Shown here: in pieces, positions 38,770 to 50,436 of the stretch | Layout: every line of letters starts with the position of its first letter | Position numbering within the stretch: the first letter of the stretch is position 1 | From: Acridotheres tristis | Lineage: Eukaryota; Chordata; Aves; Passeriformes; Sturnidae | Direction: 5' to 3' | Assembly (NCBI GenBank): GCA_037013685.1 | Contig: CM072886.1 | Coordinates: forward strand, 90,198,422-90,262,421 | DNA: 64,000 nucleotides | Translations under genes and position numbers: made by a program | Notes under the pieces: generated by a model | Told to the model about the DNA's origin: nothing | The model's database searches: none | Seen by the model: only the letters and a program-made list of their open reading frames with translations

Positions 38770-39247
38770 TAATTTGAGGCAAAATACTGAGCTTCAGAGA
38801 CCTGGCATGAGGCTGGGCGGAGCTCATTTCACAGTAAATTCTGTGTGTCCATGTGAATGCTGGTGACAGTGACATCAGTAGTAGCGCTAACTTTTTTGGG
38901 AGGTGGGAGATGGCACAGGGTGAGGGGATGCAAACAGCTTCAGCACAACACTTCCAGGAGAAGAGAAAGTGACTGGTAGAAAATTCCCCCATTCTCCATC
39001 TTTCACCCATGAAGAGTGATTAACCTCTCTGAATCTCTGTCCTGGTCTTTTCAGTGAAGAACCCTGCTAGCTTTCTCATAGTGGCAAAAGTAATTAAAAA
39101 GAGAATCAACTTCAGAGGAACATAAACCATACCAGAAGTCTGTCTTTTTAATGATATCCTCTCTATAGTTCACTGGCAGGCATTCTGCTAATACATGTGA
39201 ATTCTATTTCTAATCAGGTCTATAGCTCACCAAAGGCTGTTTTATAT
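38770..39247 (-). repeat. Unclassified interspersed element, copy B (inverted)
   Basis: The reverse complement of this block aligns with 46680-47190 over essentially its whole length. Long nearly identical stretches include gccactatgagaaagctagc, ctaccagtcactttctcttc and ggaagtgttgtgctgaagct, and the homology continues to the segment around tgaaatgagctc. Homology stops at about 39247 on one side and becomes weak past about 38780 on the other. The unit is therefore roughly 480-510 bp and was copied in opposite orientation 7.4 kb away. I do not recognise the family. No terminal inverted repeats, poly-A tail or octamer tail were identified. It could be a nonautonomous transposon, an LTR of an unfamiliar ERV, or a local inverted duplication. 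Confidence 0.75.
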
Positions 39248-41079
39248 CTAACATAGGTATGCTTAATGGTTTTAATCCTTGGGTGGGGACTGGAAGACAT
39301 GGCACACAAGACACTGGAGTTCAACAGTATTTATCTTTGCTCAAAACCACTAGACTACTTTGAACAGCAGTGGATTTTATAGAGACAAAGTTAAATGTAG
39401 TCATAATTTATTAACTTTCTTTACAGCTATGTTTCCTGCAATGTTTGAAAACTCAGAAAATTAGGGCCACCATGCTGTTGGCAGAATGGAATTATGAATC
39501 ATTCTCATTTCCCAGTGCCCCTCCATCACTGTAATGAGGCAAAGAGAACACCTGGTTGCTAGGGAAAGACAACCTCTGAAAAGCAACTACATACATCTGT
39601 ATGTATTCCCTCTTTGGAAGGCAAAGGTACTTCTTTTAAAGTTAGGCTGGAGATTTTCAATTAAACGGGGTTTGATCAATTAATACTTACTTGAGGGCGA
39701 GTATCTTACAAGTATTTTTCATTACTTTGTAACACAGGTGTCCCGTAGAATTCCTATCTGAGTTGTTGGATTCCTGGCAAAGGAGGTTACTCATCACTCA
39801 TGTTCAAGGGAGATCTAAGAGGCATATTGCCAAATTTTGGGTTCCTCAGTAGAGTCTGAGGTTTCCCAAAACTGTAAGTCTGAAGGCTCTTGGAGGAAGA
39901 AGGCTCTGAAAACAGCAAGGTTTCCCACCACAGAATGTCCTGCAAATCCTGGAGTTGGCTTCCAGGGACTGTAGCTGGAGCACTTTCATGAAGTTATCAC
40001 AGTATCATGAAATTATCTCGGGCCTATGAATCACATATGCTGCCCAGAGCCTATAGAAAGGGGCCTGCAAACATAGATTTTGTGTTAATAAGATTAATAA
40101 GATTAAGATTAGTATGTATCCAGTGGGACTATATTAAGATTATTTTGAAAACCAGGCCATTCACAAATGCACTGATGTGGCTACATGTGCCTTAAAAAAT
40201 TTCCTTGCTAACAAAAACCCCTCTATTTTTAGCTCCACTTTGTGGGGCTGGTCATAATCCCATCTGCAATTGTTCATGAGCAGCAACTTTCAGTGAAGTT
40301 AAAGAGTAATGTAAACGACTAGAGCTTCAGGAGTCAGGGCTGTACTGTGGAACACATTTCAGCTAGATCATCCCTGACTTGTATTGAAGGAGTATTGATG
40401 ACAGTCTTGTCAAGAAAAAACGATTTCCCACACTTTTTCAGAGACTCGCTGAAACTACATTTGGAAAACAGCAATCCAGGTATTCAGTCTTCATCCTCTT
40501 ATTTGCAGAGATAGTTTCTTTACTATGTCATATCTACATTAAATTAGTATATGGGGCTTCCACAATTGTCCTGCTCCTGAAGAGGTCACACCAGGCTAGC
40601 TTGCTTAGTACGAGGAGTAAACTTCAGGGATTCACTGAAGGACTTTCACTTGAAGAAAATTTGCAAGTATTATCACACTGGGGATAGCCTTCTCTAAGGA
40701 ACTGGATCTGAGGTTATAAGGAGGGAGGTGCCTGGTGAGTCTTTGAATTCTAAAGGATCTTATGGCCATCTGTAATGCTTACAGTAACATAGAGCAACAC
40801 TCAGGTAGAAATAAGGTTGCATATTTCCTTTATGAACTTCTGGTTATTCCTAATAATAACACCTTCTAGCACTGTAATTCTGTTCACCTCTCACAGTTTG
40901 GGTCTCTCAAACTCCCTGTATTACATGCTTTAACCCTTCAGTTTTTAATTTGATGCCTTATTTTTTTTCCAAATATTCATGTCCTTATACACTGACAGAG
41001 CTTGCACAAGACTAAATCAAGCCAAAAGAAAACATCTGGAGATGTCAAAATGTGGATGAATGGAAGTCTCAGCTGGATT
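39248..41079. other. Unique AT-rich noncoding DNA, nothing recognised
   Basis: No gene or recognisable transposon. A short imperfect tandem of ttaataagat-like words lies at about 40084-40110. Open frames are at most about 62 codons. Confidence 0.55.
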
Positions 41080-41553
41080 GTTCCATACAGTTTTGGATAC
41101 CATACTTCAGAAAATATGTGGTCCAAATGGATGTACTCTGCAGAGATTAAAAAGAATAACTGGAAACTGTGATCAGCAAGGAAAACAAAAGCAGAATTAG
41201 GTTTATTTAGTCTGAAAAAGAGAACTCCAAAGGAAGTCAGGAGAAATATTCCTTAGGTATGCAAGCGCTTGCTGGGAAGTAATAGCTTATTGTCAGAGCA
41301 TTCACAATGTATAAGACAAAAGATAATGGATGTGAACTGCAGTAAAGGAGATTCATGGCCAAATCAAGGGGTAAAGTATGAAAGGGTACCCATAGCACTG
41401 AATTATATTGCCTGAGGAAGCTGTAAATCTACATCATTAAGGGAGATAGTTGCTGTTGTTTTAGGCAAGTATTCCTCAGTTATGTCTACATGCGGGTTAA
41501 AAGAAAGAACTAAGCTGATTTTTGAGATCACATCCAGCCATACTTTCTATAAT
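41080..41553 (+). mobile_element. Old CR1 LINE fragment
   Basis: A strongly diverged CR1 copy in plus orientation, covering the end of ORF2 and the 3' UTR. Recognisable anchors are tttggataccatacttcaga (41092-41111, the usual gggcaccacacttca-like segment), ggtttatttagtctgaaaaa (41200-41219), aaggagattcatggccaaat, and a terminal block near 41523-41550 ending in catactttctat. The divergence is greater than for the copies at 44471 and 59299, so this insertion is older and of another subfamily. All frames are broken. Confidence 0.7.
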
Positions 41554-42170
41554 ATGTTTTGGAAGTAGAGAAGGAGAAAAGTAGTAGAGTTTGGAGGTGA
41601 AACCTGAAGAAACATCCAGATTATGATCTTTCACATTATTCTTTTACTGGCAAACACCACATATAAAAAGTAAAGGAATTCCTTGTATATTCCCTGAGAT
41701 TTAAGATTTCAAAAAGTAGTTGCCTGCTCTTCTGTTTTGACAAATGTGATGAACTGATAGCCCTGTTATTATCTCTCTCCTTGCTCTATTACTGAACGAG
41801 CAATTGAATAAAGTTAGAATATTTATCTTCTAGTAGTTTTAGGTATTAAGACTCAGGTAGTGTTGTCAACCCTGCAATGGACTCTCACTGTAATCTTGTG
41901 CAAGATTCAAAACATTTGTAATGCTCTTCTCCCTTACAGATGAGGCATAAACTATTCAATACAGACAGTTTGATCTATGCATTTCAAGAAAAGATAAGAT
42001 TAGTATCTTACTTACTAGTATTTTAAAATATCCCCTAAAACCTCATCTATTTTCCTGTTTTTGCTTTTTCTAATAGAGTGTTTACAACCAATATGTAAAA
42101 ATTGAGTGATCATTATGTAACAGGTATTTTTACTTTTAACTTGCTTTCCTATAAAATGGCACTTATGCCA
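41554..42170. other. Unique noncoding DNA between CR1 and TTCC array
   Basis: About 600 bases of AT-rich sequence. No gene, promoter or repeat is recognised. Confidence 0.55.
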
Positions 42171-42433
42171 TCTTCCTTCCTTCCTTCCTTCCTTCCTTCC
42201 TTCCTTCCTTCCTTCCTTCCTTCCTTCCTTCCTTCCTTCCTTCCTTCCTTCCTTCCTTCCTTCCTTCCTTCCTTCCTTCCTTCCTTCCTTCCTTCCTTCC
42301 TTCCTTCCTTCCTTCCTTCCTTCCTTCCTTCCTTCCTTCCTTCCTTCCTTCCTTCCTTCCTTCCTTCCTTCCTTCCTTCCTTCCTTCCTTCCTTCCTTCC
42401 TTCCTTCCTTCCTTCTTCCTTCCTTCCCTTCCT
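42171..42433. repeat. TTCC tetranucleotide array, 61 pure copies
   Basis: Perfect period 4 from 42172 to 42415 (244 bases, 61 copies of cttc), within a pyrimidine-only run of 263 bases. The other strand is GGAA. Open frames through it (Leu-Pro-Ser-Phe repeats on plus, Glu-Gly-Arg-Lys repeats on minus) are artefacts. Long mirror-symmetric purine/pyrimidine tracts can adopt intramolecular triplex, and GGAA repeats are known binding platforms for ETS-family factors in other vertebrates. Confidence 0.97.
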
Positions 42434-44470
42434 ACCTCACATATCTCTTTTATCTGCTGGCTAGTTTCCATGAGATCTGATAGAGGGTCAGAGATCTTCA
42501 GCATACTCTATTCCTAAACGCTTCATGAAATTAGGAACAGAGTAGGAGAGGATGATAATCTTTATGGAGGGAGAAATAGCTGCCTAGGTTATCTACCAGA
42601 GAAATTCTTGGAAAGGAGTTGTTATGATTGATCAGCCACAGGAAATGATTCCTGCAGGTAACATGGGATCTTGCTCTGCAACAAGGCTTTTGCTCCTGTA
42701 TAGACTCAGTCTCTGGTCAATAATAAAGGCATAAAGAAAGTTTAAAAGTCAGTTATCACAAGCACACAAGCTGCTCAAAATTAGGCTGCATTAGTTCATG
42801 GCCTCATCCTGATACTTGTTTTCTTGTGAAGAAAGTTTAAAAAAAGGTAATTATCATAATCCTATGAGTGGATTTGAAAACAGCAAAAGCTGAGAAATCC
42901 AAAGGTAGGTCTCTGTAGTCTTGCATATAAACCATGTATTATGAAAACACTAAAAATATAGTACTTTGTGCTAAATTTTATCATGATTGTTTTAAAAATC
43001 TATTGCTACTCAAAGCCTTTAATGTTCCTCCCAATCTCCCTTAAGAGTTTGTTTGTTGCTGGCTTTTCTGGGTGTGAGAAAAGCAAATGTCACATTGGGT
43101 GGCTGCATCTTCTCTCGGGCATGGTCTCTGCAGATTGGTGCTAACCATTATTTGCTTGTTTTTCAAGTGTTGTGGGGCAAAATGATGAGACAGGAAACAT
43201 CTGAGTCTGTCTGACACTCCTGTGGCATGGACCACACTGGAACAGCTGGGGCTTCTTATTTGGCTGGGTAAGCCTTGGCTCAGGCCAAAGTTCCTTGGTT
43301 CTTTTTCACCTCTCCTGTTGCATATGCCCTAGAAAAATTGTGTCGGGGTCCTGAGTGCATGAATGAGCCTTAGCTGCTCTCATCAAACTCACATAGGGCC
43401 TCCACCCACATGTTCTGCTCAGGGGCTCCACTGCAGCTCTGTCTCTGCTGAGTTCTGCCATGCCTAGCCATGGCTCCTGCTCCAAGCTTGACATGGAACC
43501 TGTCCTGTCACTGTGGACTTGCCTGCTGAACATCAGAATGTGTTTGACTCTGGCTACTGCTGCCACACCTGGCCTGACCCTGCTTTGATGATTTGCATAT
43601 AAATGTCACTACAAAATGCATGGAGCCACAGGAAGCCTCACTCCTCAAAGGTACAAGGTGGTGGCTTGTCTTAAAAAGACTGAAGTGTTTCCACAATCTG
43701 ACTTCTCCTCTATCCTTTCTGTGAGGAAAATTAGCCTCAAAATTAGATCAAGCAAAACATTGTTATTTTGGTCAGCCTGTGCATATGGATTTGCTCTTAC
43801 TCCTCATTCTTGCACATCCAAAAAATCTTGGCTAAAATCAGATGTCAATCTGCACATACTGGTTTTTATACATGTGGGAAGGCACACTGCTGCTAAGGCA
43901 TGGCTTGCTATTGCTAACCGCTTCCCCAAGGAATGGAACTATCCTGACAGGAGATAGTGAGACTTACACTCCTTGAATTTCAATTACAGGTACAGGTGGA
44001 GGAAGGGAGGGAGAGGAGCTGGGTGTTGTTGCTGTCTGCTTCCCTGTGCACAGCACATATTTCTGCATGGATTTCCAGCAGCAGTCATTGATGATCGAAT
44101 CAGCAGTAATGTCCCTTGATGCTTGCAATCCTTCTTAAGGAGTCCAGGGATGGCAGCACTGCATGGAAATGGGGCTGAAAGCAGGAAGGAATACCAGCGG
44201 CAGGTGAATAGAGAGCAGAAGAGCTGCTCTGTGTGTGGAGAAGTTCTATCCAGCCCAGCACTTTTTCTCTGATGAGTCAGCGGCAGATCCCTGCAGAAGA
44301 ACTAAGGAACTGGCCATTTCTGGAGTGACTCCTCCTTTGTTACATCCTTCCTTCCTATCTCCAGCTGGCCCTGGGCTATTGACTTACTGGTCAAGAATCA
44401 AAGTTTCTCTGTCTAAAGACTCCCAATGGACCTGACCATCATGCATATACCTTGGGGCAACCTAATTTCA
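42434..44470. other. Noncoding DNA with a less AT-rich patch
   Basis: No gene is supported. The patch 43220-43620 is richer in C and T and has the texture of an old interspersed repeat, but no family was recognised. A 113-codon plus-strand frame (43616-43957) has no domain. Confidence 0.45.
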
Positions 44471-44812
44471 GCCTTCTAGCACCTGAAGGGAGCCTACAAG
44501 AAAGATGGAGCAGGAACTTTTACATGAGCATGTAGCAATAGAACAAGGGGGAATGTTTCAAACTGAAAGAGAGGAGATTTAGATTAGATCTTAGGAACAA
44601 ATATGTTACTGTGAGGGTGATGAGGCACTGGAACAGGTTACCCAGAGCAGTTGTGGATGTCTCATCCATGAAGTGTTCAAGGCCAGGTTAGATGGAACTC
44701 TGAGCAGCCTGGTCTAGTGGAAGGTGTCCCTGCCCATGGCAGGGACCTTGAAACTAAATGAAATGTAATGTCCCTTCTAACCTAGGCCATTTTATGATTC
44801 TGTGATTCTGTG
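44471..44812 (+). mobile_element. CR1 LINE, 3' end fragment (relatively well preserved)
   Basis: The last roughly 340 bases of a CR1 element in plus orientation, truncated at 5'. In order: gagcctacaagaaagatgga (44489-44508), gagaggagatttagattaga (44568-44587), a tggaacaggttacccagagc block, gtgttcaaggccaggttaga, and the diagnostic tggtctagtggaaggtgtcc and ctgcccatggcagg. It ends in an eroded tatgattctgtgattctg octamer pair at 44794-44812. It is closer to the remembered consensus than the copies at 31467 or 41080, so probably younger. The frame is interrupted and there is no coding capacity. Confidence 0.93.
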
Positions 44813-46679
44813 TTCATTGTCTTTCAGAGAAGTTTATTATGCCAGCCTAGCACAGGGTAACACCAAGATACATAATTTCAATATGCATTGTGCAAATCTA
44901 TCCTCTCTATTTTATTTTTCCATGCAAGGTCTTTCCTTCAAGACATCTACCTAGGCCTGCCAGAGTATGTTAAGAAAAATATAGTTTTATCAAAGAAATA
45001 ACACATTACCTTGAGCCTAGATCATTTGTTCCTGGAACAAGTAATCTCCATGGCTTATGGAGGATAACTTGAGCGCCCTTCTGAATTGCCAGCTGTGACT
45101 TGTGCAGCTACACATGCAGTGGGTAGAAGCCCAGCATCGTTATTTCACTTTGCCATGAACTTCCCAATCTAGGAACTCTGATTCCTGCAGTTTTCCCACT
45201 GAAATACCACAGAAGATTATCTGACTTACCATGCTTCTATAGACAAAACCAGATCTAGACCAACTTCTCTTTTGAGCTGAGCTTCTCCTTTTCTAGCTGG
45301 AGCTAGGTCACATCTTTAAAGCTACTAGATATAGCTGGATGGGCTGACTTGGTTATTACCTTTATGTATGGATTATATGGATTTATAAATTCTTTATTAT
45401 TTTACTTATTATTTTTTATTTAATGTACTGTTTCTGAAGGTTTTCCACAATAGCCAGTGTTATCTTGATCTCCATCTCTTCCAGTAAAACCCTACCAGAT
45501 GACAGTGGAGAAAGGAGGAATTTTCTGAGGTTATTTTCTGTTATCTGGAGATAAGCAAGAAGTTCCATTATATTGTCTCTGTGAGATCTTCAATTCCCAG
45601 TCGTGGGAATTGCTTGTGTGACTGTTAAGTCCTTTGTGGATTCAGATAAGATGGACAGTGGTTCTCTGGAACCGAAGTGTTGTTTTAGGATGACATAACA
45701 AGTGCTACCTACCATCACTCTCAGTGTGTGACTGAACAACCTTTAAGTGTCATCCTTCTTGGCACCCACAGAGATGGAGGATGAAGTTTACTATTTAACA
45801 GCTGTTGGTGACCTTCTTTGCTCACCAATTTGGAGTCAATGATGTTCTAATACTCTTGTTTACCTGGCAGCTGACATTCTAAAGGCAAAACAAAGTTTGG
45901 TCAGTCCCCTCGGCTGGCTTCCAGTGGCTTAATAAAATGTTTCTTCATCGGCCTATATTCTGTTCTGGTCAATAAAGCTCCATGGACTTTGCTTGTCTGT
46001 GATCTCTTATTTTTCTCCTTGTAATTTCCCAGCTAATTCTTTAACTGGTGCATAACTTGGTTGCAATTCTTTCTGGCAAAAATGGAATTAATGAAGATGT
46101 GTCTCTCAGATTTCAAACAATTAACATTTGCCTCAGATCTTAATTTCAAACTCTTAAAAGAAAGTATTTTAAAAATGACAGAATTACAAGAAAAACACTT
46201 AAGAAAATTAGTTTTCATTTTGGTAACAGTGAAGAATGCTTTTAATTTATTTTTTTTTTCTTTGCATAGCAGTCTACATCAACTTTGGAAAATGGTTGAA
46301 CTGAGGATATTTCCTGTCAATTAGAAGATGGGTTTGAGTTGAATTAAATCACCACTTAGAATTCCACCTTAAATTCTACAAAGATGGCACTTGCTTAAGG
46401 TTCTGAAGATGGGAATAAGATCTGCTAAAAATCAGACAAGTGAGCAGAAACAAACTATGACTTCTGCCCCAGGGGTAATGGAGATGGATATGAATCCTGA
46501 CAAGCACACACATGACAAGACCTAGGCAGAGCAAGAACGCGTGACTCACAAATTGTAGTGGCACGTTCTCTCCAAGGGCCTCAGTGTGCAGTAATGCCTG
46601 AAAGATCTCAACCAGGATCACATGATGCATACAGTGGTTGGCTGACTGTTGAGCCATATAATAAAACCCCAACAAATTA
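44813..46679. other. Unique AT-rich noncoding DNA, no gene seen
   Basis: No gene or recognisable transposon. A TTATT-rich stretch lies near 45390-45420. Frames at 46033-46324 overlap on opposite strands, and a 99-codon minus frame at 46376-46675 has no domain. Confidence 0.5.
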
Positions 46680-47190
46680 AGTATAAAACAGCCTCTGGTG
46701 AGCTATAGCCCTAATTAGAAATAGAATTAACAGGTATTAGATTAGCAGAATGCCTGCCAGTGAAGTATGGAGGGGATATCATTAAAGATGAAGAGTTTTG
46801 GTGTGTGTTTATGATCCTCTAAAGTTGATCCCCTTTCTAATTATTTCTGCCACTATGAGAAAGCTAGCAGGATTCTTTCTCTGGAAAGACCAGGCAGAGA
46901 TGCAGAGTTTCGTCAATCTTCATAGGTGAAAGATGGAGGACAGGGGAGTTTTCTACCAGTCACTTTCTCTTCTCCTGGAAGTGTTGTGCTGAAGCTGTTT
47001 GCACTCCCTTGCCCTGTGCCATGTCCCACCTCCCAAGTGGTGAGTAAAGTTAGTGCCACCACTGACCTCACAGTTGCCACCATTCCCCTTGTAGGTGAAG
47101 TTTCCTGCTGTTGGAGTTTACTGGGAAATGAGCTCATGTTCAGTCGCAGCCCAGGTCTTTGGAGCTGGGTATTTCAGTCTCTCATGGTGC
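46680..47190 (+). repeat. Unclassified interspersed element, copy A
   Basis: Partner of the inverted copy at 38770-39247. Both begin just before aaaacagcct and share, in order, gtgagctatag, gcagaatgcctgccagtgaa, ggatatcattaaa, the gccactatgagaaagctagc block, the ctaccagtcactttctcttc block and a tgaaatgagctc-like block. A frame opened by a GTG at 46926 stays open in both copies for about 40 codons. However, it then breaks in copy B, and the open stretch in copy A runs out into pyrimidine-rich sequence beyond the element, so coding is not supported. Confidence 0.75.
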
Positions 47191-49828
47191 TTTCATCTGC
47201 TTTTGCTTCCTTTACAGCTGCTTCTCTTTGTCCACTCTGGTCCTTATTTTCTCTGCCCAGTCTCTTGTTATGGCTTTTCTTTCTGCTCTTTCTGGATCTT
47301 TTTTTTTTCTTTTCCTTTTTCAGCTTACATCCTCTTTAGTTTATCTCACTTTATCCATTTGGCACAAAGTGCAGGTCTCCAGTGCTTCTCCTTCATCTTG
47401 CCAGATCAGAGCACTGTCCCTTCATGCCATCTGAATAACGGTAATCCTGGACACACAAGATATTGCGTGCAAAACTTTATGCAAGCATGGATATGGCAGA
47501 TACTCAGAGAAGAACAAACAGCAGTGACAGTGGGGGCAATCAGAGGTTGTCTCATGTTTTTAGTTCATCAGTGACCTCCTTCTAGCCCATAATCCTGAGA
47601 TTCTTAGTCTGTGAAAGAGACTCAAAGACTGTAGCCCTTAAATCCACCAGAATGGACTCTGTGGCAAGCCATCTCTCCTGCTGTCTGCTGAACCTGTTGG
47701 TCTGTGTCCCTGTCAGTTCTGCCGGGTGAAATAAAACCCACCATTTTCCACACCTAAACATTGGAGGGGTCTTGTTTCCCACAGTCTCACTGCAATTCTG
47801 CTGTGCCTGAATAGCACACATCACCTATCAGGTGTAGTGGCTTTGTTGTACTTACAGTGTAGAGCTTTTCTGTGCAGATGTAATGGTTATACAGCCATGA
47901 TTATGATGACATTACAGTCGTGCCTTTGACTTTCAAAGTCTGCTGTTCTTGCACGTATCCCTGCCCAGAACTGCAAACTTTTAGTGAAGGAGGAACCATA
48001 TTTGATTGAAAAGCTTCTGTGAAGAGGCCTTCTGCCAGAGCAGTCAAGTCAAGGGAACAGATTGGCTGGACTTTCAGAAAAGCGGCACTTTTTACAGTGT
48101 CCTTCGAGAAAATCAGCTATGGGTTTCAGCTAACTGAATACCCAGGAAGAATTGCTGTCTCTCAGGTTCTCAGATAAGTGCAATTCATAGAAAGTATTTT
48201 TAAAACTGTTATTTTCAGGAGGCAACTATGCATCTCAGTCTGGGTAGTCCAATTTTGCCACCATGAAGTGCTCCCATTCAAGGTCTGAAAGCATTATTTA
48301 CTTTCTCCTAGGTGTGCTGTGTGCAGATGGCTTTTGTCTATTTCCTTCCTATTAGATGAGACTATAACTCATGAGGAATAGAGAGGGTTCCAGTTGAAAA
48401 GATGGATAGATTTTAGCAATTCTGCTGTCCTTTTAAAGCCATGACCCTAAAAGGCACACATGGTGCCAACACACATGTGTTGGCCAACAGTATTCTGGCA
48501 GGCTCTGTAGACAGCTATTGAAGTCAATTTTTGGCAGGAATTTAGCTAGCTGGATTGTGACCACACTTTTTATATAGCTATTGTGGTTTATTTTGACATG
48601 GAGGGAGTGATGTGGCACACACACACAGAAAGCTTAGATTGTTACCATGTTAATGCTAAGAATATAGACATCAAAGGGTGGCAAATGTGTTACTGCAGTT
48701 CATTGAGTTTCTATTCTCATTGCAAATCAGCTTGATATTGATCAGCTTTGAGTATATCTGGATGTGGATCGACCATCCTGAAGTATGAAGTAGAAGCTGC
48801 ATACCTCTAAAATACCTGTCTTCTTCCCTAGTGCAATCTCATTTTCTTTTTCAAATCTGTGCAATGATGGCTGCATTTATGTGGTTGCTGTCCTATTTGC
48901 TGACTATGTATTAGCCAGGAAAGGCATTAAAGAATTCTTGTTCTGCATATCCTTTATATAGGCTTCTGTGAGGGCTTGAAGAAATAAACTTTAGTAAGAA
49001 ATTAAGGCTGCATTTGTATTTTATGGAATTAAAATTCTAGGTAGGGTCATAAATGTGAAACTTATTTTGCTGTCATTAGATATGATAGTTTCTGTTTATA
49101 TATTTTCTTCCATGTACAGAGACACAGAGACACATATACACAGTGTTTGTCACAATTCAGTACAGCTGGTAATTTTCAGTTCATCAGAAACTCAGAATAG
49201 CAGAGAAATTGTTCAATCAGGCTTGATGTGGAGAACAAGTGTTTGCACACACTCCTCGCTCTCTTTCTGGGAGGAAACTATAAAGAGAAGTTTGAAAGAG
49301 AAATGTTGAAGAGAAGAGAGTCAACACATTCACCTGTTATTTTAATATACTTATTGCTGATACACAGGTGCAGGTTTAGCTGAGAGGGGGAGCAGGAGTT
49401 TAGATGCAATATTGCTTTAACTGGAAAAGTGGACAGGAGTAAAGCAGGCAGCACTTTGCTACAGGGAAATCTGCTGAGTGTCACATAAACAGAGAAGACT
49501 TGAGAGGGTGTTCCTGAGAAATAGCATTTTTATCTTTTTCATTTTTCCTACCCTAGTAGACTTGAAATCTTAAGACTAATCAAAGCCCTCTGAAGAGGCA
49601 GGATTAACACATGACCAGTAAAGAGTTTGTTAGCTCAGGACATTAAAAAAAAAAAAACAACCACAGATAAACACAAACTGAGGATAAAGTATCTCTCTTC
49701 AGACAACCAGAGAACAAAGCCTTTGATTCCACGATTTCAGTCGTACACCAAGCACCAGACAAAAGTCTCTTTTGGGGCTGTGTATTCAGTGTGAGAAAAG
49801 CCAGCTTCTCTCAAGAGTCACAGTAGAT

Positions 49829-50436
49829 TCAGCTGTACCAAGAAAAGTTAGAGTTATGTAGACACTCAAATCCAAATGCTCCCTTTTTCTTTCTCTCAAG
49901 GCCAAAATATTTCCTCAGATATACATATTCATCTCCATTGAAGACATTGAGAACTAAGCAAGTCTCAAGGCAATTGCACAGAAACCAACTGTTATTTTCT
50001 GCAGTGAAATATGATTTTCTAGAGTAAAATATGTCTCTTTTAAAAATTGTAAATTCCATATATAAACTCCTCTTGACATATCAATATTTCTAAAGGATCC
50101 CTCTCTCTTTGCTCTATTACCTGAGAAAAGAGACTGACCACTTCATTAATTGGTCTTTCTTGACATTGGAGGAAAAAATTGTCCATTTTTTCTATAACAT
50201 TAATATTTAAAACCGAAATGCATCTTGTCTTCATGAAACAAATCTGAAATTTCATTTTCAGTTACATATTTTTTATCTACATCCAAGAGCACCAGACAGT
50301 TTACTGAAATCCATCCTTCTCTGACATTGGCAATATCACAGAGAAAAGATCTAAATGTAACATGAAATATGAAAGTATTTAACACATTATAAATATAGAT
50401 AAGTGTATTTTTAATACAGATACATTGAAGAGGCAT
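49829..50436 (-). other. Chain of overlapping minus-strand open segments (possible relic)
   Basis: Three open segments follow one another on the minus strand: 50436-50200 (78 codons), 50255-50040 (71) and 50059-49829 (76). They lie in different frames with short overlaps, as would happen if a former coding sequence had suffered two frameshifts. Parts look protein-like (for example QERPINEVVSLFSQVIEQRE), with mixed charge and hydrophobicity. I recognise no family and see no start context, splice sites or poly-A. AT-rich DNA produces such chains by chance, so this is weak. No reconstruction was attempted. Confidence 0.15.

Noticed and set aside
39005..39050. ttaacctctctgaatctctg resembling part of a MIR SINE
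   Set aside because: Neighbouring MIR blocks are absent, and the segment belongs to the element shared with 46.7-47.2 kb.
42102..42504. Open frames of 120 and 113 codons through the TTCC array
   Set aside because: They are translations of a tetranucleotide repeat (Leu-Pro-Ser-Phe, or Glu-Gly-Arg-Lys on the other strand), which is stop-free by nature.
47095..47574. 159-codon plus-strand open frame, the longest in the window
   Set aside because: Starts inside the repeated element and runs through a pyrimidine-rich stretch that avoids stops. Ser/Phe/Leu composition, overlaps two other open frames, no domain.
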